Shown here: positions 7,820 through 18,086 of the stretch, in pieces
Numbering within the stretch: the stretch's first letter is position 1
How the letters are laid out: every line of letters begins with the position of its first letter
Origin: Chara braunii
Taxonomy: Eukaryota; Streptophyta; Charophyceae; Charales; Characeae
Direction of reading: 5' to 3'
DNA: 21,846 nucleotides
Assembly (NCBI GenBank): GCA_003427395.1
Contig: BFEA01000387.1
Span: 347,593-369,438, forward strand
The notes under the pieces: model-generated
The model's database searches: none
The model's input: the letters and a program-made list of their open reading frames with translations, nothing else
Told to the model about the DNA's origin: nothing
Translations under genes and position numbers: made by a program

Positions 7820-9549
7820 TCAAGTTGTGACTTCCCCTGTTTCCCTGTCCTGAGCCTCTTGTAGCCACTGTTCCACCGGATCTCTGCTAAAAAATCTGAC
7901 CAGTCTCTGTCCCGGAAATGGCCCTCTTATGCTAGTACCATCGAAATCCTCAAGCTCAAATGTATTCCGTCCCACCCGCTTAGCGATCTTGTAAGGGCCT
8001 TTGAATCTTTTTCCCAGCTGCCTAGACCATGTGCTTTCAAGAGTCGAGTTCCTAACTAGCACCTTTTCCCCCACCTGGAGTGGCTCCTTCTGAATGTTCT
8101 TGACCTGGTCCCATCTTGCTTTGTCCTTCATTCGGCTATCCGTTACACGGTTAACTACTTCCTCCAATGCCTCCTCATTCCTGGCGACCTGCTCGCAACG
8201 TGCGGTGATTAACTCCTCCGTGGTCAAGTGCGGATTATCGTCTAACCCGTTCCAAGTAGGGACGAGGGCCTCCACTGGGAAGTCGATCTCCCTTCCATAC
8301 CATAGCTCCGCTGGAATGCATCCCGTCATTCTCTTTGGTGTCATGTTCTCATAGAAGACTGCCTGCTTAAGGTACCGTGGCCAATTCCCCAAGTTGTCTG
8401 CTGCAAGCTTAGCGATTGTGTTTTTCAAGGTCCGGTGCCCCCTTTCTACTGGTGCATTTGCCTTCGGATGGTAGGGTTCAGTGATCTTGATTGGTACGCA
8501 GAGTGTCTTAAGCCTGTTCAATACCTCCTGGTTAACGAATTATGTCCCATTGTCTGCTATAAACCTGCACGAAGGGGTGTCTTAGGTAGAAATCTTCCAC
8601 CCAATCGGCCACTGCTTTCCCCGTCATCTTTTTGAGGGCTACGGCTTCTACGTAGCCACTGAGATTATCCCTCGCATCCCAGATGTATCTAAACCCATCC
8701 GTCGATACGGGCATAACCGCAAGATCGAGGTGAACAAGGTGTCCAATCCCCGTACCCGAGTGGGTCTAAAGGGCTCATAAACCCGTACGGAGCTCCTCTC
8801 TTGACATGTCAGACATGACAGTACGTTGCGACCATGCCTGCCATTCCCGGCCAGAAATAGAGGGGCACAATCTTTGCAAGTGTCCCCTTTGACGACCGGT
8901 GACCCCCAGCTAGCCCATCATGCATTGCCTGAATTACGTCCAGCTGCCTAGACCTCCCACAAACGACGCGTCTAGGCATCATCCCTTCCTCTCTCTTGAA
9001 CAGGTGGCCATTTCTTAGGACATACTTTTCTACTTCCTCCCTTGCCTTGGGACTGACTTCCGTAGGTTGTTTGTTCCCTACAAGCAGCAGACCGATTTCT
9101 TTGAAGACGCCCTCATACATCTGTATGAGGAAGAATTCCTGCTCGTTCTGATCCGTACCCCGCTCCTCCCAAGTGAGATTGACTAGGTACTGACACTCCT
9201 GTGCCCAGGTCTCGGCCAATGTCATCACGTCGTCCCGTCCCCCTTCCACAGTCATCGCCATCAGCTCTTCTTTGGCCCCTACTTCTGCTCCCCACGAGTC
9301 CTTCTCCTCTTTACGCCTGACCATGGTGGCTGGTCCTTCCCTGAGTTTTGTAACTATTGGAGGCGCGCTTTTTTCCAAGGTCTGAATCAGCAACTGACCC
9401 ATTGTAATCGCTGGATCTGCCATCTCATTATCCACCACAAGGGTCCCTCCTTCATACTCCAGGAAGGCGTCGATTGGTTCCGCGTCCTCTACTCCTTCTG
9501 GTGTGATACATACCCTGCTCAGCCCATCTGCCCTGTTTCGAAGCCCCAC
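7820..9549 (-). pseudogene. Integrase (zinc finger, DDE core, GPY/F tail), broken
   Basis: It would insert retrotransposon cDNA into the genome. The first segment (9549-8809) begins in the RNase H-integrase linker (GLRNRADGLSR) and carries the zinc-binding histidines (HDGLAGGH) and YFWPGM. The cysteine pair CLTCQERSS appears only after a frameshift near 8815, and another shift near 8760 leads to HLDLAVMPV with the first catalytic Asp. The second Asp is in FIADNG (codon 8554-8552), followed two codons later by a TAA (8542-8540) where Glu is expected. The last segment (8521-7820) holds PYHPKANAPVERGHR with the catalytic Glu, then GKRFKGPYKI, the GPY/F module. It ends GEVTT and stop at 7820. No chromodomain follows. 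Confidence 0.93.
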
Positions 9550-10068
9550 AATCCGCTCGACCTTATAGTCGAATTGTCATATGAAGCCTATCCATCTGCC
9601 AACGGTCGGGTCTATAGGCTTGTAGTTCTTTAGGGCCCCGACGACGTTGGTAGGATCGATCCTTAGGATAAATCGCCTTCCGAACAGGTATGCCTGGAAG
9701 GTCTTAAGACAATGCAGAATCGCTAAGACCTCCTTCTTGAACTGTGAGTACCGCCNTTCTGCCGAATNCAGGGTCCTACTTTCNAATCTGATTGGNCTTT
9801 CCTTGCCCTCCTCGCTTCTCTGTATCAATACTCCTCCAACTGCCAGCGGTCCCCCGTCTGTTTCTAAGATGAAAGGTCGTCCTACCTCGTCATTGAAACA
9901 GGGTGTTGCTAGAGTGACCTGATCGGATGACAGGATGTCTTTCAGGGTGTGGGCTGCCACTTCCCTATCCTCGGTCCAACCCATAGTGCCGCCTTCCCTA
10001 ATCATTGCACGGATAGGCTCTGCTATCTCTGCGAATCCTTTGATGAAGATCCTCCAAAACCCAACCAC
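9550..10068 (-). pseudogene. Retrotransposon RNase H and RT-RNase H connection
   Basis: It removes the RNA strand of the RNA-DNA hybrid during reverse transcription. The frame begins in the RT connection region (GFWRIFIKGFAEIAEPI), then FILETDGGPLAVGGVLIQ with the first catalytic Asp, SQFKKEVLAI with the catalytic Glu, and LFGRRFILRIDPTNV with the next Asp. It closes with GRWIGFI and a TGA (9579-9577), exactly where the downstream sequence QFDYKVER implies a Trp codon. That is a single G-to-A change, and the next segment continues in the same frame. Four isolated N bases (9756, 9768, 9784, 9796) fall inside it. Confidence 0.92.
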
Positions 10069-11146
10069 CCCTAGGAAGGCTCGTACTTCCGTCGTGGTGC
10101 GCAGGGGTGTTGGCCACTGGGAGATCTTATCTGTCTTTGCTGGGTCGGGTCTCCTCCCATAAGCTCCACAGCGAAATCCCAGTATGGTTACTTCCGGGAC
10201 GGCTAGGATGCTCTTGGGACCGCTTGCAGTAATATTGTAAACAAGGAAGCGCTAGAGTAGGTCCTTAATATCCTGCAGGTGGTCCCAAACAAGCTTTTGT
10301 ACGCCCGGTTCAACCTCCGTCTCGTCCTTGTACCTTGCGCCTTTTACGGGATTATCATCTATATATGGTTCACACTTTTCCGGAAACATATCCCCCTGCG
10401 ACGGCGAGCATACTTCTCTGCGCCTCTGCTACCACATTTGTAAAGCCCATAGGGGTCACTTGCATCTGCAGCTGCCTTACGGAGGTGTGCATTGCGGTGT
10501 ACGGTCTATCCTTCGCATCGAGCGGCAACTGATCATATCCTGAGTACACGTCTACCTGGGAGTAAATACTCCGCCCCGCATGAGATTCTGCCAGCAAGTC
10601 GGTCTGTGGAAGCGAGTCTGCGTCCCTAATTGTTACCGCATTGAGCTTCTGCAGGTTCTGGATCCACCTGAGCGTCTTATTGGGCTTCCTGAACACGAAC
10701 CACTTGTTCGCGTAGGGGGATGCGGTGGGTTCAGCCACAAAAGAATCTATCTTAGCTCTAAGCAGGTCGGTGACCTCCGCTGCTATCCCAAACTCATAGG
10801 CGGGCCCTTTATCATTCCAACACTAGTGCTGTACGGTGTGGATCCTGACAGGGGGAACTAGCTTTGCGTCCAATCGCCCTTTCTGATGATCATTGAAAGC
10901 GAAAGTTAAATGAAACTCCTGACATGCCTTTCTTATCAACTGAGTTTCTTGCGCTGTTAGAAACCCTTCCACTCCTATTTTCATGGTATCTGCTACCTCA
11001 TCTGGTATGCGATGCCCTTTTGTTGCGCGTCTCTCCCTTATAACCCGTAGGATCTCCTCCTCTTTCTCCATGGCCCCTTCCTTTGATGTTTCTACTAGGA
11101 TCGAGACCGGCTTGGTCTTCTTTCCTACGGGTTTGTATTTTCGCAC
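10069..11146 (-). pseudogene. Reverse transcriptase, broken
   Basis: It copies the element RNA into DNA. It begins with a hydrophilic pre-RT stretch ending in FAFNDHQKGRLDAK and PPVRIHTVQH. A TAG follows (10825-10823) and the same frame resumes with CWNDKGPAYEFG and then AEPTASPYANKWFVFRKPNK. RT motifs follow in order: RWIQNLQKLNAVTI; VDVYSGYDQL with the first catalytic Asp; MQVTPMGFTN; and, after a one-base shift in a G run near 10390, PYIDDN with the catalytic Asp pair (YIDD at 10365-10354). A second TAG lies at 10254-10252. Downstream VPEVTILGFRCG and PTPLRTTTEVRAFLGVVGFWR match the gypsy RT thumb/connection. At least two stops and one shift make it non-functional. Confidence 0.94.
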
Positions 11147-12635
11147 ACTGCCTTCTGGGATCGTCCTCCTAAAAAATGAACGGTTGGGATTGGCCTTGCT
11201 ATTTCCATGATACGGGGTTGAATGCTAGCTATCTTCCCATTCAGGCAGTAGCCTTTTCGAACCTCATCCTCAAACTTGGCAAGCGTTGTCGGGTCCACCC
11301 CCACTTTGTGGTACCTGATTGCCTTAACAAGTTGCAACAGGTCTGGGATTTCGAGCGCTAGCTCGGGGGTCTCGTTACGGCCTCCCTTTGGCTTGGGCAG
11401 GATGGCCCCAAGTTCAACTTCCTGCTCCTTTTCCGCCACCATAACCCCCAGGGACTCGTCCTCAGGCCTTCTCTTCTTTACGGGCAGACCCATCTTGATC
11501 CATTCCTTTTTACTAAAAGCCTCCTCGATCATAATTTCTACCCTTTCCCTCATGCCTTCCATTCGTGCGAATGCCCATTTCCGCGCACTTTCTTCGAATG
11601 TTGGAGACCAGGTTGCCAATTTGCCCTTCGGAGGGTCTCCTCCAGTCCCAAGAAGTCGGAGGAGTTCCCCGCGGCCGGTCACTGGGTCCTCTATGTCTAC
11701 CATGTATGTGTCGTCGTGCAGATGCATTCCTATCAGATGGATTCCCGGATTCCCGCCCTGACTGCACATTTGGTGACATACCCTGTGAAAGGAATTTCGC
11801 CACCGGCTCCCCGGATACTCCCTGCTACTTCCTTGTTTACCGTCCACCCCGTGACCGTTGCGAAATCTTGTCGTATGAGGGTGATTTCTGCTCCGCCGTC
11901 CACTAACGCGTCGGTGTGGTGAGTTCCGATTTGAACTTTAAGTTTCCCAACTGGTAATGCATGAAAGCTAAGCTTTGTCTCGGGTCGTGCCCTCATGACT
12001 TCGCCACCTTCACGATCCGGTAGGCTTAGGCGGATGTCCGCAAAGACTTTCTCCAAATCTCCCAGGCCCCTTGGAATGCTTTGGAGGTTGGAGACTCCTT
12101 GCGGCGCCTCGACCTCTTCCGTGTCCTGCTCTTGCAGTTCCGGGGCCTCCTCTACCTCTACGCGCTTACGCGTTAGCAACTGCCTGAGTCCTTTAAGCAG
12201 CCTCGGGCTGGCTTGCAGCATGGTCTGAAAGGACACCGATACCATGGTACCCAGTAGCTTACTCAAGGTGCCATCGATTTCTGGCGAAGTCAGGATCGGA
12301 ATTTGACACCTGAACTTCTTCTTTGCCGCCGTAGCCTTGTCTACCGGTTTGTCCTCCCTTGGCTTCCTATAGACCTTCTCTTGTTCCTCGGCTTCGGTCT
12401 CTTGCTGGCCCGTGCTAGTCCCTGCGAGTTCTTCCATTACTGTATCTTGAATAAGCTTCTTTTCTGCGTCGGTCCGGCAAGTGGTAATATTTACCCTATC
12501 CTGACCATTGCCTTCTAGGGTAAAATTGACCTGCGGTCCCCGTCCCCTTGGCTGGTCCCGGACAATCTCGGCTATCGGCTCTGCTTCTACGACAGCTATC
12601 TCTAAGTTATTCAGGAGGATGACGGCTCGCCGCAT
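11125..12635 (-). pseudogene. Protease (retropepsin-like, DGG variant) and Pol N-terminal region
   Basis: It would cleave the Gag-Pol precursor. The first part (12635-11733, about 300 codons) is in the same frame as the end of gag and begins with about 240 charged residues I do not recognise. It then reaches ALVDGGAEITLIRQDFA. The position and surrounding hydrophobic pattern are those of the retropepsin active site, normally D-S/T-G-A, but here D-G-G-A (codons 11900-11889). GAGGEIPFTGYV follows as the expected flap/beta region. The frame shifts near 11760 into 11847-11125, about 200 more residues of unrecognised, charge-rich linker leading to RT. Another shift occurs near 11135. This copy is inactive because of the shifts; whether DGG is itself inactive is open. 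Confidence 0.75.
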
Positions 12636-12710
12636 CCTTCCTGGCGAGTTCCAATTGACATGCTCCCCCCTGGGTTCGAGGATCTCGCCTTTGAGGGACC
12701 TACTGCACCT

Positions 12711-14317
12711 CTACCGCTCGATATCGTGGTTGAGTCTCGGACAGACCCGTACGAAATGCCCGATCATGGTGCAATACTTGCATTGTTCGTTGGTCGGGTC
12801 CCTCCTGCCAAACCCCCGGTTTGCTACAGCTGCCGGAACCACGGCCTCTTGGGGCGGGAGGGCGGGTCTGGACACTTGCACCTGCATTACTAACAGCGCA
12901 TTTTCCATTCTGTCCATCTTGCTGTCAACCCCGTGCACCCGTTCGTGCAGGCTCTCTATCCCCTTTTTGACCTTATCCCCCGTTTTCCCGGTCAGATCTA
13001 TAACCTCGCCTTCCTTGAGCAGGGCCAGGGTCTCGGTTACCACTGTCTTTTCCGCAAGGTCTGTTACGGTGCTGAAGTCCACATCTCTCGTATATTCGAA
13101 CTTACTGGTCTGCTGGTATGCTGACAAAATCTTATCTTTATCAAACTCGGAAAACTGCCTGAGGAAGTATTTACTCATTATGCGGTCCGTTACCCCGGGA
13201 ATTCGCAGAGCCACTAGCGTGAACGCCCTTAGGAAATCGTTGTAAGTCGTATAGTTTTTCCTCTGGACTGCGGTTAATTCGGCCTCTGTTGCCATTTTCT
13301 CTGCCTTCAACTATTTCCTCATCATCTCATTTCTGGTTTCTTTCCATGATCCACTGGAGGCGACGATGGCCATAATGTCCCTTCCCAAGCTTAGCGACAC
13401 GTGCTGACCTAGGTGATCCATATTTTCCTCTTCTGTCCATTTCAGTAAGGCTGCTAGGTTCTCATAGTCTATTAGAAACTCCGTAATGTTTGCTCCATCA
13501 AACGTGAGTTTCTTCTTTGCATCTGCGAGATACCCCTGGTTCTTGTTTAGTGCCCCGGTGAGGGTGGCGACTATCCTCTTGAGACCACCTTCGGAGCTAC
13601 CTGCTTCTTCAGCAGCACTAGTCCCTTCCCCTTCCTTGCTATCTCTTTGCTTCTCCCTGGTCTTCGCTCTGGGTCAAACCACCCTAACACCCTTTCCCTA
13701 AGGCTCCAGAATCTCTCGCACGCCCCTGTTACTTTCGGCGTGGCGGGCAGTCGGCTAGTGCCGCTGTCGATGGCAGGCGGGGTCATAGCGTTTTCCGTCC
13801 CCTCCGCCGGGGGGTCGTTCTTGTCCTTCCCCTTCTTGCTAGGCGTTCCTTTGTGGCTATTATCCTTCTCCTCATACCTCGTCTCGTCCTGACCGGTCCT
13901 GCGTCACTCACGTGACCCTGCGCCCTGGGGGTCCTCCTCATCCTCGGCCATCATCTGCTCGATAAGCCTTGCCTTAAATTATGACCTCTGCTTTTCTATC
14001 TCTGCTAATTTACGGCTAGCATCCGAGACTTTTGTCTTTTTAGGGGTGGCTCCTGCTGGGTTCGGAGGGTTTGTTCTCATATCGTTTCCCCCTTCCCTGT
14101 TTTCCTGAGGTCCCCTTTTGCTACCCCCAGCTTTCCCCGAGCTTTCTCCAATTGAGGCATCCTTTCCGTCTTCTCGGGTTCCTTCTAGTTTGGCTGACTC
14201 TCGATCCCTGGCTGATCCCTCGTTTCGTTCCCCATTCCCATTCGTGCCCTGATTCCCTCCGCTCTGCTGGTCATCGGTTCCTTCCTCAGTCGCCATTTCT
14301 TTACCTAGCCTGCACAT
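12711..14317 (-). pseudogene. Gag capsid/nucleocapsid polyprotein, broken
   Basis: It would form the virus-like particle and package RNA. The start is ATG at 14317 (MCRLGKEMATEE) or the internal ATG at 14296. The N-terminal third is low-complexity, hydrophilic and rich in Gly, Asn, Glu and Arg. In-frame stops lie at 13981-13979 (TAA) and 13906-13904 (TGA), with the same frame continuing to 13571. After a shift comes a retrotransposon-gag-like capsid segment (FDGANITEFLIDYENLAALL, then SLGRDIMAIVASSGSW), a TAG at 13313-13311, and an intact run from 13310 with NYTTYNDFLRAFTLVALRIPG. It ends with a CCHC zinc knuckle CKYCTMIGHFVRVC and a TAG at 12713-12711. Beyond that TAG the frame continues open into the protease region. 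Confidence 0.88.
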
Positions 14318-14746
14318 GGAAATTTTTTTTGCGAAAAAGTGGCCGGTTGTTCATAACTGCCCTAGTCCCGGCCCTAAAACCCGCCTATTCCCATGTTTTT
14401 TTGCGTCTTATATTAATCGGTACGACTCTTCGGACTTTTTTTTCCCGGGCGTCCTTCAACTTTTATTCTACCGGGGCCTTGCCGCCGCCGCTTGGCATTT
14501 CATCACTGCCGCGCTTTGATTCTTAGGGCGGTGCCTGAGCCCAGTGGTTTCCCTATCGGAGATGGCCCTTTCGGCTTATTGGCATCCAGGTGCCCCAGAA
14601 TTTTTGGAGCGGGTGGTCTTCCTGGTTCCTCCCTGCCGCATCATTGAGTAGGCCGCAACTCCAACCACTGTCCCTCTTTTGCTGATAGTTGCCTGCTTAT
14701 CCTAGTACCCATCCTTTATTTCCCTACCTCTTCCCGACGCGTTTTC
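14318..14746. other. Spacer between paralogue array and gag
   Basis: No coding frame was recognised. On the minus strand a TATA-like stretch (ttaatataagac) lies about 110 bp before the gag ATG, so this could hold the element's promoter or 5' untranslated region. An LTR would fit by length (about 430 bp), but no matching copy was seen elsewhere in the window. Confidence 0.35.
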
Positions 14747-15532
14747 TCATGCTGGTCCCTCAGGCCTGCCCAGCTCATCCGGTTCTTCGAACAGGTCGGC
14801 CACCCCAGCAAGATAGTTTTCTCCCATCTCTATTTCCCTAACGATTATTGGTTTTTACTCCTCAAACGCCAAGCAAGGCAACCCAAATATCAAAATTTCA
14901 ATTAGGTCAAGTAATTCCCAAGCTTGATTACCCCAGAACGGTCCGTGCTTGACCGACACATCGTAAAACATCCCTGTTGTCTGTGGTCAAAAGTGGTGGA
15001 TCCAGACCAGGGTCGAATCCACTAGGTCCCTAGCCCTTTTAAGGCTGCCAAATACCAGGTCCACCATGAAGCGGGGGACTCGGCACCTCAACCCTGTCAT
15101 TGGGGCCTTAAACTCTCGCCAACCTCCTACTTCCACCCGGGTCCTCAACCCCACATTCCTCCTCCCTCGCACTTCCTGGCCTACTCGGTTCAGTACCCTA
15201 GTAGCCCTTTGAAAGATTGGTAACAACCCATGTCCCAGTGCCAGCTCCGTTCCTAACATATGCCACCCAAGCTCTGGCAGGTATACGGTTCCTGTTACCC
15301 TGAGGTCAATGTACAGGTCGTCCCCTGGCCCCCTATTAATCCTCATACCATCCCACAAACATTCCACCATCATGAATGCCTGGTCCCTTCCCAGGGTCAT
15401 GGCTCTCCATTCGGTATCAATCCCTCAGACCCTGTAGCTTACCGGGAGCGATACCTCCTATCTGCCCCCACATTCCGTGGGTGGCCGCGGGTGCGTGAGC
15501 CGTCGCGACATCCCGACACGTCTCATTGCCAT
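14747..15532 (-). pseudogene. Unrecognised tandem paralogue, copy 4 (four in-frame stops)
   Basis: One continuous frame from ATG 15532 (MAMRRVG) to TGA 14749-14747, about 262 codons, interrupted by four stops: TAG near 15459, TGA at 15427-15425, TGA near 14987 and a TAA near 14864. It aligns end to end with the other copies: EVSL near the N-terminus; MMVECLWDGM; GTVYLPELGWHMLG; EVGGWREFKAP; CRVPRFMVDLVFG; then, after the stop, FYDVSVKHGPFWG, IIVREIEMGENY and VADLFEE. Because homology continues through the stops without frame change, they look like point mutations in a once-intact gene. No known domain recognised. It lies about 430 bp upstream of gag on the same strand. Confidence 0.7.
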
Positions 15533-15676
15533 TGTCAATTAGCGGTCCCCTGCACAACTTAAACAGCAAGCGAGTTTGCTTATTCCATCCATTCCCCGGC
15601 CCTTACCCGAGCAATTCCTTGGTTCTTATCTCAATGCCTCTTTCCCCTTCTATCTCTTTTCCTTTCCTAGGCTCTT

Positions 15677-16450
15677 TTACCAGCCTGTTTCTACTCCTGT
15701 TGGCTCATACAATCGATGTAAATCATCCACGTACGTCATCCCCTGACTTATTTCCCGCCGGACGACGCCCCATAGAACTTCATCCCTTACAACCGGGGCC
15801 CTTGGCCTGGTGGTAAAAACGGCGCGCAGAGTCCGCAACACCTCATACTTCTGCTCCCCACTAAACGGCCCCACTTCTAGGAAGGCCCGGTAGTATTGCC
15901 GGTGTATCATTGTGTCCTCATATGTAAGAGTGGCAAGGTCAGCTACCGCGCGTCTGATAAGTTCCACTCCGCCTAGCCTTTCCAGCAGGGAGGGCGGCAG
16001 TCTCATCCGGACGTTCTCATTGGGTAATTCAAAGCTCCCGACCATGGCTACCCTAAGGTTTGTTGTTACATCATCCATCCCTGGGTCCGCGAATTCGATT
16101 CCCGCTTGCCACACCAACTGCCACGCCCCTTCGAACATACTCAATGGATCTTCCCCTGACGCCAACATAACTCCAAACTCCCGCCACCCATCCTCTGATA
16201 TATACAACCGCCCTTCTGCACGCACATGCCTCCGCGGGTCCGGGTTCCATTCCCCATTCTCATCCGCACTCCACTCAACTTTCGTTACTAAGTAAACCAT
16301 GTTTTCTGCAAGTTCGACTCCGACCCAATCCACTACCTAGTGCCAGCCTCCACTCGCCGCTGTCAAGCTGACCTCTATCCCGCCCGGTACTTCCCTAGGC
16401 GGTTCAATGCCCAAGGGGCGTTCCTCGAGGAACGTCCTTCTTCCTGCCAT
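15677..16450 (-). pseudogene. Unrecognised tandem paralogue, copy 3 (one in-frame stop)
   Basis: The best-preserved copy. From ATG 16450 (MAGRRTFLEE) it reads 257 codons to the stop at 15677, with a single TAG at 16339-16337; after it 219 codons are uninterrupted. Landmarks in order: EPPREVPGGIEVSL; WVGVELAENMVYLV; GRLYISEDGWREFG; ASGEDPLSMFEGAWQLV; MRLPPSLLERLGGVELIRR; RQYYRAFLEVGPFSGEQ; EVLRTLRAVF; ISQGMTYVDDLHRLYE. The protein is soluble-looking, acidic and Trp-rich, with no signal peptide or membrane segment. Function unknown. TYVDD should not be mistaken for an RT YxDD box, because none of the surrounding RT motifs are present. Confidence 0.72.
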
Positions 16451-16572
16451 CACGCACTCGCCTTTGATCTCCTGTCTCGCAATCCGCACTGAACCCTACA
16501 ATGGTCAGACATCCCATTCCCTTATCTTAGCAATTTTTCCCATATTTGTCTGGCCCCACAGCTTCCCTGCGC

Positions 16573-17264
16573 TTAGTCGAACCACAGTACTTCGAACAGT
16601 TTGAACACATCATCCACATAGCAAGATGTTGTTGCTACCTCACGGAGGATTATGACCTCCCTAGTTTCCGGGGCCACCTCCTGCAGGTCATTCCTTTCGA
16701 TATCCAAAATGATAAGGACCTCCCGGGCTCTATCGTCGTGGAAGGGCCCGTATTTCAAGGACGTCCTATAGAATTCCCCTGCTAGCCATGTGCAGTTCAC
16801 GTGTATTCGCTCCATCGTGTCAGCTACCTCTGTTACATGATCAAAACCCCCAAACCAGTCCGCCACGAACTCGGGTACCCAAGTCTTGATTCGGGCGCCA
16901 GGCGGTTTAAATTCCCTCCATCCTCCCATCACGACTCTACTGCTGACCGTATCCCATCCTTTGTTACCAAACCTTTCCCCCGCCTGCCGAGCCCTTGCCT
17001 CAGGTGCCAACCTTGTTCAGAGAGAACGATCGTCCCGACTGATTCCACCCTTCCTTCCGCAATCTCCTCCCATCCTTCCTCTTCCCTCAACGGGTTGCAG
17101 GCACGCTCTATCCATAGGTACGATAGCTCCGGCACAATCTCATACCCCCGCCAATCACATGTGGTCCCCTTCCATTCATTGCTCCGCGGTACTGACATCT
17201 CTACTCCCCTCCCGACTCGTCTTGGTTCCCATGTGTAGTCCCATAGCTCGAATTCCTGGGCCAT
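16573..17264 (-). pseudogene. Unrecognised tandem paralogue, copy 2 (frameshifted)
   Basis: The N-terminal half runs from ATG 17264 (MAQEFELWDYTWEPRR) through GRGVEMSVP, LSYLWIERACNPL and GTIVLSEQGWHL. The C-terminal half lies in another frame from about 17010 to 16573: VVMGGWREFKPP; TWVPEFVADWFGG; EFYRTSLKYGPFHDD; REVIILREVATTSCYVDDVFKLFEVL. The shift sits near 17010. Relative to copies 3 and 4, a segment of about 20 residues after QGWHL seems to be missing. The GGWREFK, GPF and YVDDVFKLFE landmarks tie it firmly to the family. It starts 23 bp after copy 1 ends. Confidence 0.72.
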
Positions 17265-17287
17265 CGCTCCTTACCTAAGCCCCCCCC

Positions 17288-18086
17288 TCAGAAGTCCCAG
17301 TCCTCTATCTCATCCCTGCCCTCCTCATCACTGAAATCCTCCTCGTCTAAGAACATCTCTTTCACCCCTTCCAAGAAGGTTTCCCCTGCCGCCACGTTTC
17401 GGTAGACTATCTGCCAATACACCGGATTGGGAACAAAGACTTCGTCCTCGCCGAGGAGGTTTAACATCTCAGCTAATTCTTCCGCCCAATTTCCTTCAAA
17501 CGGCCTTGCTTCCACCGACAGCCTAAAGAAGTCCTATCTAGCACATTTGTACAGCCTCAGGCGTGTCATCGATTGGCATATACGTTCCAGTTTATCCCTG
17601 GTCCCAAGGACTGCATCCACCAGAAACGGGGGTAGCACGCACCTCATTGTCCTAAGAGGACGTTTCATATTTTTCCGGTCCCCGAGTTCCACTCGCACCT
17701 CCATCCTTTCCATCTCAATTTCTCCCCGCTGACATGCTGCCCATACCACTTCCCGTTCCGCTTGCCTAAACAGCTGATCCGGTGCTGTGCCCAATACTAG
17801 TCCCACTACCATTGCATTTTCCAATTCCTGCGATAGGTAGACCCATCCTCGAGCTTCCACTGTTCCCCGGAATTCTAGGACCATCAAGCTAGGTGAAAGT
17901 CTCGTCAGGCTGACCTTAGTCCAAATTGTCTCTATCCAGAGGAACGCGTCCTTCTCGTCCAGCATCACGGTTTCATAGGTCGGTCCACGTCCCTTCTTCC
18001 GGGAGAACAACAGATACCCCATCCCTTACCTCTATAGGTATTTCCGGACCACTAGAGTAGACAGGAGGCGACAACCATCGCGCCAT
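17288..18086 (-). pseudogene. Unrecognised tandem paralogue, copy 1 (frameshift and one stop)
   Basis: Starts at ATG 18086 (MARWLSPP) and reads PEIPIEVRDGVSVVLPEEG before a shift near 17980. The next frame (from 18022) gives AFLWIETIWTKV, GTVEARGWVYLSQEL, PDQLFRQAEREVVW, MRCVLPPFLVDAVLG and LRLYKCAR, then TAG 17536-17534. The same frame continues with FFRLSVEARPFEGNW, ending VKEMFLDEEDFSDEEGRDEIEDWDF at 17288. FFRLSVEARPF aligns with YYRAFLEVGPF of copy 3. The C-terminal tail is more acidic than in the others. It is the first copy in reading direction; I found no fifth copy further upstream. Confidence 0.7.

Larger units (their letters stand above)
6737..14317 (-). mobile_element. Degenerate Ty3/gypsy LTR retrotransposon (internal region)
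   Basis: The gene order on the minus strand is Gag, protease, RT, RNase H, integrase, accessory frame. Integrase after RNase H is diagnostic of the Ty3/gypsy group rather than Ty1/copia. A GPY/F motif follows the integrase core and no chromodomain was seen. At least six frameshifts and eight in-frame stops are spread across gag and pol, so this copy cannot make its proteins. No LTR pair, primer-binding site or target-site duplication was identified. The limits given are those of recognisable coding sequence; the true ends may lie well outside, especially if the upstream paralogue array belongs to the element. Confidence 0.93.

Noticed and set aside
11276-11761. Plus-strand frames antisense to pol (also 12508-13245)
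   Set aside because: These are shadows of the minus-strand protease/linker and gag coding sequence.
15677-15760. TYVDD in copy 3 as an RT YxDD box
   Set aside because: No other RT motif surrounds it, and the other paralogues keep the segment as CYVDDVFKLFE within an unrelated landmark set.
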